Assembly: GCA_003576805.1 (NCBI GenBank)
Contig: QEVM01000042.1
Span: forward strand, 1 to 34,693
Direction of reading: 5' to 3'
DNA length: 34,693 bases
Origin: Pseudomonadota bacterium
GTDB taxonomy: Bacteria; Myxococcota_A; UBA9160; PR03
Position numbers and translations under genes: made by a program. Positions 6,242 through 15,177 of this stretch are shown piece by piece (the first letter of the stretch is position 1; each line of letters begins with the position of its first letter). Below the pieces are notes generated by a model. That model was given only the letters and a program-made list of their open reading frames with translations. It searched no databases and was not told where the DNA came from.

Positions 6242-8458
6242 TCACGTCCTGCGGCGGCCGCTCGCGCGCCGCCCGCGCCGCCGCGCGAGCGCGACGAGAC
6301 CCGCGAGCGCCGCGCTCGCGACGCCGCCCGCGCCGGGCTCGGGCACCGTCGCGGTCGCCATCACGACGGGCTCGGACTGGCCGGTCGCGCGCCACGCTGC
6401 GAGGAGGTCGTCGCCGACGTTCGCGAGGAAGGCGTTGCCCTTCTGGTTGCTCTTCCAGAGGAACTGGACGTACTCCCAGCTCGTGGTCTGGTAGAGCAGC
6501 TCGATCTCGGCGCGGCGCGCGCCGCCGGGCGGCGCGAGCGCGACGTCGTCGTAGTGGAGATAGGTCGCGCCGGGGCCCGGCGACTGGCCGGGCGGCAGGA
6601 ACGCCGTCTGCGGCACGGGCAGCGCGTTGCGCTTGCGCGCTTCCGCCCACTCCATGCCCCACGGCGGGATGCGGTCGTCGTGCAGCACGACGTCGTTCCA
6701 GGCGAGGTGGAAGCTCGGCGTGGCGGCGCCGCCGGCGGGCGCGGCGGCCGCGTCGGCGAGCGTCGCCGCGACGGCGCCCGTCGCGCGGTCGTAGGCGAGC
6801 GGCGTCGCGGGATCGGCGCCGAGCTCCTCGACGAGCCGCACCGCCCATCCCTTGGAGATGCCGCTCTCGACCTGCCACACCCGCGTGTGGGGGCTCGCGG
6901 GATCGAGCAGCGTGTTCGCGGCGTCGTCGGTCTGCGGATCGCCGTCGAAGTCGTCGGCGACCGCGAGCGGGCCGTACGCGCCGTCCTCGCGGAGGAGCGC
7001 GTCGCCGGCGCCGTACCAGCGCACGCGCAGCCACATGCGCCGGCCTTCGGGATAGCCGGTGAAGAGCTTGTGGCCGGTGAGGTTCACGACGCGCACCGTG
7101 TTGGCGAGCACGTCGGAGGGCGCGAGCAGCTCGAGCGACGCCGCGCTCGCGAGCATCGCGCGGGCGCGCCCGATCGCCGCGTGCGTCGCCGTGCGCTGCG
7201 CGGCGCCGAGCCCGCCGCCGAGGCGCAGGCGGCTCGCGCCGTGCAGCGCCGCGTCGTCGAGCCACAGGATCGCGAGCGGCGCCCAGGTGTTGGCGCCGGT
7301 GAGATCGTGCACCGGGAGGTCGCTGCGGCCGCTCGCGAACACGCAGCCGAGCGCGTTCGCCGGCCGCATGTGGCAGCTCTGACAGGTGAAGCCGCGCGGC
7401 GTGCCGTCGGCGTAGTCGCCGCCGTGCGGCGCGGCGGCGTCGCGCACGAGGCGCGGCGCGCCGCCTTCGCGCCGCAGCTCGGCGGGCAGCGACTCGAACT
7501 GCGACACCAAGCTGCGTCCGAACCCGCTCGCGACCCACTCGCTGTAGGTGCGCTGCTCGACGCCGTACGCGTAGGGCGGATTGCGCACGGCGGCCTTCTC
7601 CGCGACGTCGCCGAACGGGACGCCGTCGAACGCGCCGGCCGGCAGCGGCCCCGTGATGCGTCCGTGCGCCGGCGCGAGATCGCCCGTCACCGGATTCGAG
7701 ACGTCGTGACAGGTGCCGCAGAGCGCCGCGTCGCGCTGGAACGACGACTGCTGCGTCGCGTGGAACGACGCCGCCTGCGCGTCCGCGTAGGGCCCCAGCC
7801 GCGTGACTCCGAAGGGTGTCGATGCGTCCTGGAACAGCGACACCATCGCGTTGCCGTAAAAGCTCTCGCGCACGCAGCTCGCGGCGCCGCCCGCGCACGG
7901 CGCGCCCGTCACCGCGCTGCACGCGACGCCGGCGTTCGCGTCGCCGCTCGCGCACACGGGGCCCGCCGCGACGAAGGGCGCCGCCTGCACGCCGATCGCG
8001 CTGCGCTCCGAGTCGTCGGGATCGGTGAGGCGGTGGCAGAGGTGACACGTGACGCCGTCGGCGTCGGCGGCCTGGAGCGCGGATCCGTCGGACGGCGTCG
8101 AGCGGCCTTCGAGCCAACCCTTCGTGACGTGGCAGCGGATGCACGTGTCGCCGATGCCGGCGAAGTCCTGCTCCGCCACCGCGAGCGCCGCCCACATCAG
8201 TGGATCGCGGCTCGCGTGCGCCATCATCCCGCCGCTCCACGTCGGATGGATCGCGGTCGCGTCGGTCTCGTAGTCGACGTGGCAGAACGAGCACGCCTGG
8301 TCGCCGTCGTTCGAGTGCAGCAGCGGCACCAACGCCGGCTGCCCCGTCTCGTACTCCGCCACCACCTCCGCCGGCTGACTCCCCGGCATCACCAACTCCG
8401 GCGGCGGCGCCGCCCCCGAGAGCAGCGGCAACAGCAACGTCCACACGAGCCGTCTCAT
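6242..8458 (-). CDS. Exported five-haem c-type cytochrome with PEP-CTERM anchor
   Basis: A 738-residue secreted protein starting with a signal peptide (MRRLVWTLLLPLLSGAA). Five CxxCH haem-attachment motifs are visible: CSFCH (56-60), CIRCH (106-110), CHLCH (138-142), then CGTCH and CQSCH in the middle third. The second half has no haem motifs and looks like a beta-rich domain. The C-terminus is a PEP-CTERM sorting signal (VPEPGAGG, hydrophobic helix, RRRGRR), predicting processing by exosortase/archaeosortase-type machinery at the surface. The arrangement resembles multihaem cytochrome c554-like proteins; electron-transfer partner unknown. The ATG at 8458 was chosen over an in-frame ATG 13 codons upstream because the signal peptide begins there. 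It sits between two tRNA-Ser genes, downstream of hairpin repeat C. Confidence 0.85.
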   Translation of the reverse strand: MRRLVWTLLLPLLSGAAPPPELVMPGSQPAEVVAEYETGQPALVPLLHSNDGDQACSFCHVDYETDATAIHPTWSGGMMAHASRDPLMWAALAVAEQDFAGIGDTCIRCHVTKGWLEGRSTPSDGSALQAADADGVTCHLCHRLTDPDDSERSAIGVQAAPFVAAGPVCASGDANAGVACSAVTGAPCAGGAASCVRESFYGNAMVSLFQDASTPFGVTRLGPYADAQAASFHATQQSSFQRDAALCGTCHDVSNPVTGDLAPAHGRITGPLPAGAFDGVPFGDVAEKAAVRNPPYAYGVEQRTYSEWVASGFGRSLVSQFESLPAELRREGGAPRLVRDAAAPHGGDYADGTPRGFTCQSCHMRPANALGCVFASGRSDLPVHDLTGANTWAPLAILWLDDAALHGASRLRLGGGLGAAQRTATHAAIGRARAMLASAASLELLAPSDVLANTVRVVNLTGHKLFTGYPEGRRMWLRVRWYGAGDALLREDGAYGPLAVADDFDGDPQTDDAANTLLDPASPHTRVWQVESGISKGWAVRLVEELGADPATPLAYDRATGAVAATLADAAAAPAGGAATPSFHLAWNDVVLHDDRIPPWGMEWAEARKRNALPVPQTAFLPPGQSPGPGATYLHYDDVALAPPGGARRAEIELLYQTTSWEYVQFLWKSNQKGNAFLANVGDDLLAAWRATGQSEPVVMATATVPEPGAGGVASAALAGLVALARRRGRRASGRRRT

Positions 8459-8550
8459 CCTGGCCGACTGTAACGGGCCAGGCCCTCGCGCGTTCATCGA
8501 TGCACCCGCGCGAATCGACACCGTCCGGCAGCCACATCTCCTAACGGCAA

Positions 8551-8658
8551 GTCCCGGCAGCCGATGCGGCCCAGCTGGCAAGGAGCGCAAGCGAAGGCGT
8601 ACTTCCGGTACGCCGAGCGCAGCGCGACGCCGCCAGATGGGTCGCAGCGGCTGCCGGG
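8551..8658 (-). repeat. tRNA-Ser-associated hairpin repeat, copy C
   Basis: Directly after the CCA of tRNA-Ser(TGA). It has the most complete pairing of the three copies: arms CCCGGCAGCCGATGCG (8553-8568) and CGCAGCGGCTGCCGGG (8643-8658), 15 of 16 paired. The second helix pairs GGCCCAGCTGGC with GCCAGATGGGTC, and the tip is GGCGTAC-TTCCG-GTACGCC (8596-8614). The conserved GGCAAGT run before the left arm also occurs in copy B and, with one change, in copy A. It separates the tRNA from the cytochrome gene start by about 90 bp. Confidence 0.85.
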
Positions 8659-8748
8659 TGGCGGAGAGGGAGGGATTCGAACCCTCGAGGCGCTTGCGCG
8701 CCTGGCGGTTTTCAAGACCGCTGCCTTCGACCGCTCGGCCACCTCTCC
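8659..8748 (-). tRNA. tRNA-Ser (anticodon TGA)
   Basis: Class II tRNA on the minus strand: acceptor GGAGAGG/CCTCTCC, anticodon stem GCGGT/ACCGC with loop CTTGAAA (anticodon TGA, reads UCA and other UCN codons by wobble). It has a long variable arm (AGGCGCGCAAGCGCCT), T arm GAGGG-TTCGAAT-CCCTC and encoded CCA (8659-8661). Together with the GGA and GCT genes, three serine isoacceptors lie within 3 kb. It is divergent from the monooxygenase gene. Confidence 0.96.
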
Positions 8749-8874
8749 GCGAGCCAGATCGATTCATTACGATCTCGCGTTCGCCGCCGACGCAAGCGCG
8801 ATCTCGGGATGCACGGTGCCGCACGAGAGGGGTGCCGCGCCATCCGCACGCGAGATGGACGAAGAGGAGTTTCG

Positions 8875-10401
8875 ATGATGGCCCCCACCGCGAGCGACCA
8901 CTTCGACGTTCTCATCATCGGCGCCGGGCTCTCGGGCATCGACGCGGCCTGGCACCTCGCGCGCTACGCGCCGGGCAAGCGCTTCGCGATCCTCGAGGGC
9001 CGCGACCGGATCGGCGGCACGTGGGACCTCTTCCGCTATCCCGGCATCCGCTCGGACTCCGACATGCTGACGATGGGGTACTCGTTCCGGCCCTGGACGC
9101 AGCCCAAGACGATCTCGGACGGCGGCGACATCCGCCGCTACATCGAGGACACGGCGCGCGAGTCGGGCCTGCTGGACCGGATCCGCTTCGGCCACCGCGT
9201 GGTGCGCGCCGACTGGTCGAGCGCGGACGCGCGCTGGACGGTCGAGACGGTGCGGCGCGAAGCGAGCGGGCGGGAGGAGACGGTCGTCTTCACGGCCGGC
9301 TTCCTGTGCTCGTGCGCAGGCTACTACCGCTACGCCGAGGGCTACACGCCGGAGTTTCGCGGCCGCGAGCGCTTCGCGGGCACGATCGTCCACCCGCAGC
9401 AGTGGCCCGAGGACCTCGACTACGCCGGCAAGCGCGTCGTGGTGATCGGCAGCGGCGCGACCGCCATCACGCTCGTGCCTTCGATGGCGAAGAGCGCCGC
9501 GCACGTGACGATGCTGCAGCGCTCGCCGACCTGGATCGTGTCGCGGCCGGAGCGCGACCCCATCGCGGGCGCGCTGCGCGCCGTGCTGCCCGCGAAGCCC
9601 GCGTTCCGGATCTCGCGCTGGCTGAACACGCTGTTCCAGCAGTGGGGCTATCGCGCGTCGCGCCGGCGTCCGGAGCGGATGCGCCGCTTCCTGCTCGACC
9701 GCGTGCGCGCGCATCTCGGCCCCGACTACGACGTCGCGAAGCACTTCACCCCGCGCTACGACCCGTGGGACCAGCGCATCTGCCTGGTGCCGGACGCCGA
9801 TCTCTTCGACGCGATCCGCGAGGGTCGCGCCAGCGTCGAGACCGACACCATCGAGTGCTTCACCGAGACGGGCATCCGACTCGCGTCGGGACGCGAGCTG
9901 CCCGCCGACGTGATCGTCACGGCGACCGGGCTCGTGATGGAGCTGCTCGGCGGCGTGCGCGTCGCCGTCGACGGCCGCCCCGTCGACTTCGCGAAGGCGC
10001 TCACCTACAAGGGCGTGATGTTCAGCGGCGTGCCGAACCTCGTCTCGGTGTTCGGCTACATCAACGCCTCGTGGACGCTGAAGGCCGACCTCGTCTGCCG
10101 CTACCTCTGCCGCCTGCTGGCGCGCATGGACGAGACCGGCGCGGTGCAGGCGACGCCGCGCGTGCGCGCGGGCGACGCCGCCGCGGCGCCCTTCGTCGAG
10201 CAGTTCACGCCCGGCTACATGCAGCGCTCGATCGACGCGTGGCCCAAGCAGGGCGCCGGCGCGCCCTGGCGCGCCCACCAGAGCTACTTCGCCGATCTGC
10301 GAGCGCTGCGCTTCGGCCCGATCGAGGACGGCGTCCTCGAGCTCGCGAAGCGGCCGCCGGCCGCGGCTCGCAAGTCGGACGCGGAGCCGGCCGCCGCATA
10401 G
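8875..10401 (+). CDS. Flavin-containing Baeyer-Villiger-type monooxygenase
   Basis: A 508-residue class B flavoprotein monooxygenase, close in layout to EthA-type enzymes that insert oxygen into ketones using FAD and NADPH. The FAD Rossmann motif GAGLSG lies at 16-21, then ERD-like EGRDRIGGTWD and YPGIRSDSD. The Baeyer-Villiger fingerprint F-x-G-x3-H-x3-W is complete (FAGTIVHPQQW, 167-177). The NADPH Rossmann motif GSGATA is at 192-197, and ATG near 315 closes the FAD domain. Start: the ATG at 8875 follows AGGAG (8865-8869); the frame is open upstream only by base composition. The substrate is unknown. An FMN reductase gene follows after 55 bp and may be cotranscribed. Confidence 0.92.
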   Translation: MMAPTASDHFDVLIIGAGLSGIDAAWHLARYAPGKRFAILEGRDRIGGTWDLFRYPGIRSDSDMLTMGYSFRPWTQPKTISDGGDIRRYIEDTARESGLLDRIRFGHRVVRADWSSADARWTVETVRREASGREETVVFTAGFLCSCAGYYRYAEGYTPEFRGRERFAGTIVHPQQWPEDLDYAGKRVVVIGSGATAITLVPSMAKSAAHVTMLQRSPTWIVSRPERDPIAGALRAVLPAKPAFRISRWLNTLFQQWGYRASRRRPERMRRFLLDRVRAHLGPDYDVAKHFTPRYDPWDQRICLVPDADLFDAIREGRASVETDTIECFTETGIRLASGRELPADVIVTATGLVMELLGGVRVAVDGRPVDFAKALTYKGVMFSGVPNLVSVFGYINASWTLKADLVCRYLCRLLARMDETGAVQATPRVRAGDAAAAPFVEQFTPGYMQRSIDAWPKQGAGAPWRAHQSYFADLRALRFGPIEDGVLELAKRPPAAARKSDAEPAAA

Positions 10402-10456
10402 CGCCCGGTCGCCGCTCGAGGCGGGTCCGGCTCGTCGTGTGCGAAACTCGAGCGCG

Positions 10457-11074
10457 ATGCGGTTGAAGCTCGTCGTGTTCTATGGCTCGGTTCGCTCGCA
10501 GCGGCAGGGCATCCGCGCTGCGCGCTTCGCCGTCGCCCGCTGTCGCGAGCGCGGCCACGACGTCGCGCTGATCGACCCGCTCGAGTACCCGCTTCCGCTG
10601 CTCGACAAGATGTACAAGGAGTACGAGCCGGGCGCGGCGCCCGAGGTGCTCCAGCGCATGGCGCGTCTGATCGAGCCCGCCGACGCCTACGTCGTGGTGT
10701 CCGGCGAGTACAACCACGGCGTCCCGCCGGCGCTCAGCAATCTGCTGGACCACTTCCTCGAGGAGTACTTCTGGAAGCCGTCCGCGATCGTCTGCTACTC
10801 GGCGGGCGCGTTCGGCGGCGTGCGCGCCGCGATGGCGCTGCGCTGCATGCTCGCCGAGATGGGAATGAGCAGCATCCCGTCGATCCTCCCCGTTCCGAAG
10901 GTGCAGTCGGCGATCGACGAGGCGGGCGTGCCGGCCGACCCGGCGCTGGGCAAGCGCGCGGACAAGTTCTTCGCCGAGCTCGAGTGGTACGCCGGCGCCA
11001 TGAAGGCCGCGCGCGCGAAGCCCGACGAGCGCAGCGAGTGCGAGGCGCAGGCGTTGGTCCCGACCGAGCGCTGA
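10457..11074 (+). CDS. NADPH-dependent FMN reductase family protein
   Basis: A 205-residue flavodoxin-like FMN reductase (FMN_red family). The phosphate-binding loop is GSVRSQRQG (10-18). The flavin-contact segment [17 protein letters not shown] (from about 78) matches the family PEYN-x-G-x-P..LKN..D pattern with Gly for Pro. Such enzymes reduce FMN, quinones or azo compounds with NAD(P)H in the cytosol. The ATG at 10457 gives the usual N-terminus; a GTG at 10439 is a poor alternative. It follows the monooxygenase by 55 bp on the same strand; a role in electron supply to a partner oxygenase is possible but unproven. Confidence 0.88.
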   Translation: MRLKLVVFYGSVRSQRQGIRAARFAVARCRERGHDVALIDPLEYPLPLLDKMYKEYEPGAAPEVLQRMARLIEPADAYVVVSGEYNHGVPPALSNLLDHFLEEYFWKPSAIVCYSAGAFGGVRAAMALRCMLAEMGMSSIPSILPVPKVQSAIDEAGVPADPALGKRADKFFAELEWYAGAMKAARAKPDERSECEAQALVPTER

Positions 11075-11182
11075 CGCGCCGCGCGACCCTGTCGAACGTG
11101 CGCCGGCTCGATCGTCATGGGATCGGAAGCGCCGCTCTGTCATCGTGTCCGGCGGCGCGCGCGATCGAGAAAGGAGCCAATA

Positions 11183-12298
11183 ATGAGCGGAGTCCGAGTG
11201 CTCGTCGGGACGCGCAAGGGCGCGTTCGTGCTGACCGCGGACGGACGGCGCGATCGCTGGGACGTCGCCGGCCCGTTCTTCGCGGGCTGGGAGATCTACC
11301 ACGTGAAGGGATCGCCCGCGGATCCCGAGCGCCTGTGGGCGTCGCAGTCGTCGAGCTGGTTCGGCCAGCAAATCCAGCGCAGCGACGACGGCGGCAAGAC
11401 CTGGGAGCCGGTCGGCAACGAGTTCCGCTACGAGGGCGTGCCCGGCACGCACCAGTGGTACGACGGCACGCCGCACCCGTGGGAGTTCGCGCGCGTGTGG
11501 CACCTCGAGCCATCGCGCACCGATCCCGACTTCGTCTACGCGGGCGTCGAGGACGCGGCGCTCTTCTGCTCGAGCGACGGCGGCAAGTCGTGGCGCGAGC
11601 TGCCCGGACTGCGCGAGCACGGTTCCGGTCCCGCCTGGCAGCCGGGCGCGGGCGGCATGTGCCTGCACACGATCCTCGTCGACCCGACCAACGCGCAGCG
11701 CCTCTACATCGCGATCTCCGCGGCGGGCGCGTTCCGCAGCGACGACGCCGGCAAGACCTGGCAACCGATCAACCGCGGCCTCGTGTCGGAGCAGATCCCG
11801 AACCCCACCGCCGAGGTCGGCCACTGCGTGCACCGCCTCGCGCTGCACCCGTCGCGGCCGAACGTGCTGTTCATGCAGAAGCACTGGGACGTGATGCGGA
11901 GCGACGACGCCGGCGAGTCGTGGCGCGAGGTCTCCGGCAACCTGCCGACCGACTTCGGCTTCCCGATCGACGTGCACGCGCACGAGCCGGAGACGATCTA
12001 CGTGGTGCCGATCAAGAGCGACAGCGAGCACTTCCCGCTCGACGGCAAGCTCCAGGTGTGGCGCAGCCGCAGCGGCGGCGACGAGTGGGAGGCGCTCACC
12101 AACGGCCTCCCGCAGCGCGACTGCTACGTGAACGTGCTGCGCGACGCGATGGCGGTGGACGCGCTCGATCCGTGCGGCGTGTACTTCGGCACGACCGGCG
12201 GGCAGGTCTACGTCTCGCCGAACGCGGGCGACCGCTGGGAGCCGATCGTGCGCGACCTGCCGCCGGTGCTCTCGGTCGAGGTCCAGACGCTGCCATGA
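11183..12298 (+). CDS. BNR/Asp-box repeat (sialidase-like propeller) protein
   Basis: A 371-residue cytoplasmic-looking beta-propeller with about six Asp-box hairpins: SDDGGKTW (67-74), SSDGGKSW (about 130), [16 protein letters not shown] and the degenerate SRSGGDEW and SPNAGDRW. It lacks a signal peptide. Annotated relatives are called exo-alpha-sialidases or glycosyl hydrolases, but no sialidase catalytic Arg triad/Tyr set is recognisable, so enzymatic activity is not claimed. Start: ATG at 11183 with AAGGAG at 11171-11176. The stop overlaps the start of the MoaD/ThiS-like gene (ATGA), so the two are translationally coupled and probably act together. Confidence 0.85.
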   Translation: MSGVRVLVGTRKGAFVLTADGRRDRWDVAGPFFAGWEIYHVKGSPADPERLWASQSSSWFGQQIQRSDDGGKTWEPVGNEFRYEGVPGTHQWYDGTPHPWEFARVWHLEPSRTDPDFVYAGVEDAALFCSSDGGKSWRELPGLREHGSGPAWQPGAGGMCLHTILVDPTNAQRLYIAISAAGAFRSDDAGKTWQPINRGLVSEQIPNPTAEVGHCVHRLALHPSRPNVLFMQKHWDVMRSDDAGESWREVSGNLPTDFGFPIDVHAHEPETIYVVPIKSDSEHFPLDGKLQVWRSRSGGDEWEALTNGLPQRDCYVNVLRDAMAVDALDPCGVYFGTTGGQVYVSPNAGDRWEPIVRDLPPVLSVEVQTLP

Positions 12299-12591
12299 TC
12301 CGCGTGGCGCTGCCGGCGCATCTGCGCACGCTCGCGAAGGTCGCGGGCGAGGTGCGGCTCGAGATCGCGGGCGACGTCACGCCGCGCGCCGTGCTCGACG
12401 CGCTCGAGGAGCGCCATCCCGTGCTGCGCGGCGCGATCCGCGAGCACGGGACGCTCCGGCGCCGCGCCTTCGTGCGCTTCTTCGCGTGCGGGCGCGACGT
12501 CTCGCACGAGCCGCCCGACGCGCCGCTGCCCGAGGCGATCGCGAAGGGCGACGAGCCCTTCGTCGTGCTCGGCGCCATGGCGGGCGGCTGA
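12295..12591 (+). CDS. MoaD/ThiS-like small sulfur-carrier protein
   Basis: A 98-residue ubiquitin-like protein of the MoaD/ThiS superfamily. It has the beta-grasp opening [13 protein letters not shown], the [16 protein letters not shown] helix and a C-terminal diglycine (AMAGG). That tail is the feature adenylated and thiocarboxylated in MoaD, ThiS and related carriers. No moaE, thiG, E1-like or cysteine-desulfurase gene is nearby, so its acceptor pathway is not evident. Its ATG overlaps the stop of the BNR gene by 4 nt, an unusual partner for a sulfur carrier. The E1-like enzyme would have to be encoded elsewhere. Confidence 0.85.
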   Translation: MIRVALPAHLRTLAKVAGEVRLEIAGDVTPRAVLDALEERHPVLRGAIREHGTLRRRAFVRFFACGRDVSHEPPDAPLPEAIAKGDEPFVVLGAMAGG

Positions 12592-12621
12592 TCCATCCCA
12601 CCGACGCACGAGGAGAACGCC

Positions 12622-12963
12622 ATGAAGTTCATGCTGCTGATCTACGAGGACGACGCCGAGCGCGTCGAGAAGATGGACGAGCGCATGCCGCACTGCGCGG
12701 CGTACGTCGAGGCGATGCGCAAGGCGGGCATCTACGTCGTCGGCGAGCGGCTGCGCGCCGTCGGCACCACGACCACCGTGCACGTCGCCGAGGGCAAGAC
12801 GCACGTCTTCGACGGCCCGTACGCCGAGGCGAAGGAGCAGCTCGGCGGCTTCCACGTGATCGACGTGCCCGACCTCGACGCCGCGCTCGCGTGGGCGGCG
12901 CGCTGCCCGAGCGCCGCGCGCGGCCGCGTCGAGGTGCGCCCCGTCTGGCCCCATCCCGCGTGA
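12622..12963 (+). CDS. YciI/DGPF-family protein (ECF-associated)
   Basis: A 113-residue YciI-like (DGPF) ferredoxin-fold protein. It starts MKFMLLIYEDD and contains the signature DGPYAEAKEQLGGF (Phe to Tyr in the DGPF motif). Members of this group are encoded next to ECF42 sigma factors, as here two genes downstream; their molecular role is poorly known. An AGGAG precedes the ATG. It is first in a tight trio with DUF1428 and the sigma factor (19-nt gap, then 14-nt overlap). Confidence 0.93.
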   Translation: MKFMLLIYEDDAERVEKMDERMPHCAAYVEAMRKAGIYVVGERLRAVGTTTTVHVAEGKTHVFDGPYAEAKEQLGGFHVIDVPDLDAALAWAARCPSAARGRVEVRPVWPHPA

Positions 12964-12982
12964 TCCGAGACAGGAGATCCGC

Positions 12983-13342
12983 ATGCCCCGTTACGTGGAC
13001 GGCTTCGTCCTTCCCATTCCGAAGAAGCACGCCGAGCGCTACCGCCGGATCGCGCGCCGCGCGGGCAGGATCTGGCGCGAGCACGGCGCGCTCCAGTACG
13101 TCGAGTGCATCGGCGACGACGTGAAGCCGGGCAAGCGGACGTCGTTCCCGCAGAGCGTGAAGCTGCGGCCGGGCGAGGTCCCCTGGTTCTCGTGGATCGT
13201 CTACGAGTCGCGCAAGCACCGCGACGCGGTGAACGCGCGCGTGATGGCGGACCCGCGCATCCAGAAGATGGGTCCCGACGCGATGCCCTTCGACGCGAAG
13301 CGCATGATCTACGGCGGCTTCGAGGTGCGTGTCGATCTCTGA
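12983..13342 (+). CDS. DUF1428 family protein
   Basis: A 119-residue DUF1428 protein with the family opening [14 protein letters not shown], the central [18 protein letters not shown] and the ending [13 protein letters not shown]. It has a predicted dimeric alpha-beta barrel fold related to YciI-like proteins, with no known reaction. An AGGAG lies upstream of the ATG. It stands between the DGPF gene and the sigma factor gene and overlaps the latter by 14 nt, so it likely belongs to the same regulatory module. Confidence 0.92.
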   Translation: MPRYVDGFVLPIPKKHAERYRRIARRAGRIWREHGALQYVECIGDDVKPGKRTSFPQSVKLRPGEVPWFSWIVYESRKHRDAVNARVMADPRIQKMGPDAMPFDAKRMIYGGFEVRVDL

Positions 13343-14573
13343 CCCGGCGCGCGCGGCGGCGGAGACCGCCCTGCGGCACAGCTACGGCAAGCTGGTCGCG
13401 CTGCTCGCCGCGCGCACGCGCGACGTCGCCGCCGCCGAGGACGCGCTCGCCGAGGCGTTCGCGAGCGCGCTCGTCGACTGGCCCGCGAACGGCGTGCCGA
13501 AGGCGCCCGAGGCGTGGCTGCTCACGGTCGCGCGCCGCAAGTGGATCGACGCCACGCGGCGCCGGCAGAGCGCCGCCGACGCCGCCGATCACCTGAAGCT
13601 GATGGCCGAGGAGCTCGAGGCCGCGGCCGCCGAAGGCGCCGCGCCCGACGAGCGACTCGCGCTGATGTTCGCGTGCGCGCACCCGGCGCTCGATCCGGCG
13701 ATCCGCGCGCCGCTGATCCTGCAGACGATCCTCGGCTTCGACGCCGCCGCGATCGGCTCGGCCTTCCTGGTGTCGCCCGCGACGATGGGCCAACGCCTGG
13801 TGCGCGCGAAGCGCAAGATCCGCGACGCAGGCATCCCGTTCGAGGTGCCGGAAGGGCCCGCGCTCGCCGAGCGCCTCGACGCCGTGCTCGAGGCGATCTA
13901 CGCGACCTTCTCGGAAGGCTGGTCCGACTCGCCGGGCGGCGACGAGCGCGGCCGCAACCTCGCGGACGAGGGCCTCTGGCTCGGGCGGCTCGTCGCGTCG
14001 CTGCTGCCGAACGAGGCCGAGGCGCTCGGCCTGCTCGCGCTGATGCTCTACGCACATGCGCGTCGCGACGCGCGCCGCGACGCGGGCGGCGAGTACGTGC
14101 CGCTCGCCGAGCAGGATCCCGCGCGCTGGGACGCGGCGGCGATCGAGGAGGCGGAGGCGCTGCTCGCGCGCGCGAGCGCGCTGCCGGGCACCGGCCGCCA
14201 TCAGCTCGAGGCCGCGGTGCAGTCCGCGCACGTCGTGCGGCGCCTCACCGGCCGCGCCGACTGGGAGGCGATCCTGCGCCTCTACGACGCGCTGCTCGCG
14301 ATGACCGGCTCGCCGGTCGTCGCGGTGAACCGCGCGGTGGCGCTCGCGGAGACGCGCGGCGCGGCCGACGGCCTCGCCGCGCTCGAAGCGATCGGGGACG
14401 ACGCGCGGCTCGCGCAGTATCAGCCCTACTGGGCCGCGCGCGCCGCACTGTGTGCGCGCGCGGGCGACGTCGCGGGCGCCGACGCCGCGTACCAGCGCGC
14501 GATCGGCCTCGCGAGCGATCCGGCGGTGCGGCGCTTCCTGGAACGGCGGCGCGCGGCGTGCGCCGGACGCTGA
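13329..14573 (+). CDS. ECF sigma factor with long C-terminal extension (ECF42-like)
   Basis: A 414-residue RNA polymerase sigma factor. The sigma-2 region is about residues 10-80 ([42 protein letters not shown]). Sigma-4 is about 100-175, with the helix-turn-helix around [26 protein letters not shown] roughly 220-residue alpha-helical extension then ends in TPR-like repeats. This length, and the DGPF partner gene, are hallmarks of the ECF42 group, which has no anti-sigma factor and depends on the extension. The GTG at 13329 lies inside the end of DUF1428 (14-nt overlap) and gives the expected N-terminus. The target is probably its own operon (inference). Confidence 0.92.
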   Translation: MSISDPARAAAETALRHSYGKLVALLAARTRDVAAAEDALAEAFASALVDWPANGVPKAPEAWLLTVARRKWIDATRRRQSAADAADHLKLMAEELEAAAAEGAAPDERLALMFACAHPALDPAIRAPLILQTILGFDAAAIGSAFLVSPATMGQRLVRAKRKIRDAGIPFEVPEGPALAERLDAVLEAIYATFSEGWSDSPGGDERGRNLADEGLWLGRLVASLLPNEAEALGLLALMLYAHARRDARRDAGGEYVPLAEQDPARWDAAAIEEAEALLARASALPGTGRHQLEAAVQSAHVVRRLTGRADWEAILRLYDALLAMTGSPVVAVNRAVALAETRGAADGLAALEAIGDDARLAQYQPYWAARAALCARAGDVAGADAAYQRAIGLASDPAVRRFLERRRAACAGR

Positions 14574-14625
14574 GCCCGCCGCGCGGGGTTGTTCCGCCGC
14601 GCGTGTCGTGACAGCATCCGCGCCC

Positions 14626-15177
14626 ATGAAGCGCTTCTTCTCGCACGGATTGCACGCCGTCGCGGCGTGCGCGCTGCTCGCGTCGACGGCCGCCGCCGCG
14701 GACGGCTTCCGGCTGACGTCGCCCGCGTTCGCGGCGGGCGCCGGGATCCCGGAGAAGTACACGTGCGAGGGCGGCAGCGTCTCGCCGCCGCTCGCCTGGA
14801 CGGATCCGCCCGCCGGCACGCAGAGCTTCGTGCTGTCGGTCTCGGACCCGGACTCGCCCGACCCCGCCGCGCCGCTCATGACGTGGGTGCACTGGGTGGT
14901 GTACGGCCTGCCGGCGGACGCGCGCGCGCTGGCCGAGGGCGCCAGCCGCAAGCTTCCGCCCGGCGCGCGCCACGCGCTCAACGATTGGAAGTCGCCCGAC
15001 TACGGCGGCCCGTGCCCGCCGAAGGGCAGACACCGCTACGTGTTCAAGCTCTACGCGCTCGACGTGCCGCCCTCGAACCGCGGCTCGATCCCGCACGCCA
15101 ACCTCGGGCGCATGATCAAGACGCACGTGCTCGGGACGGCCGAGCTCGTCGCGACGTACGAGAAGCAGCGTCGCTGA
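14626..15177 (+). CDS. Secreted PEBP (YbhB/YbcL, Raf-kinase-inhibitor-like) protein
   Basis: A 183-residue phosphatidylethanolamine-binding-fold protein with a signal peptide (about 1-24, ending STAAAA-D), so periplasmic. It has the conserved ligand-pocket segments SVSDPDSPDPAAPLMTWVHWVVYG and YGGPCPPKGRHRYVFKLYALD. Bacterial YbhB/YbcL proteins lack a settled function. The ATG at 14626 begins the signal peptide. Its last 62 nt overlap the 3' end of the convergent small membrane-protein gene. Confidence 0.93.
   Translation: MKRFFSHGLHAVAACALLASTAAAADGFRLTSPAFAAGAGIPEKYTCEGGSVSPPLAWTDPPAGTQSFVLSVSDPDSPDPAAPLMTWVHWVVYGLPADARALAEGASRKLPPGARHALNDWKSPDYGGPCPPKGRHRYVFKLYALDVPPSNRGSIPHANLGRMIKTHVLGTAELVATYEKQRR

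Noticed and set aside
5732..8658. tRNA-flanking repeats as simple intrinsic terminators
   Set aside because: They are about 106 nt long, lack a T-run, and are conserved in the tip and in covarying arms.
5732..8748. tRNA-flanking repeats as phage or island attachment sites
   Set aside because: No integrase or phage gene is near, and the repeats start outside the tRNA rather than duplicating its 3' end.
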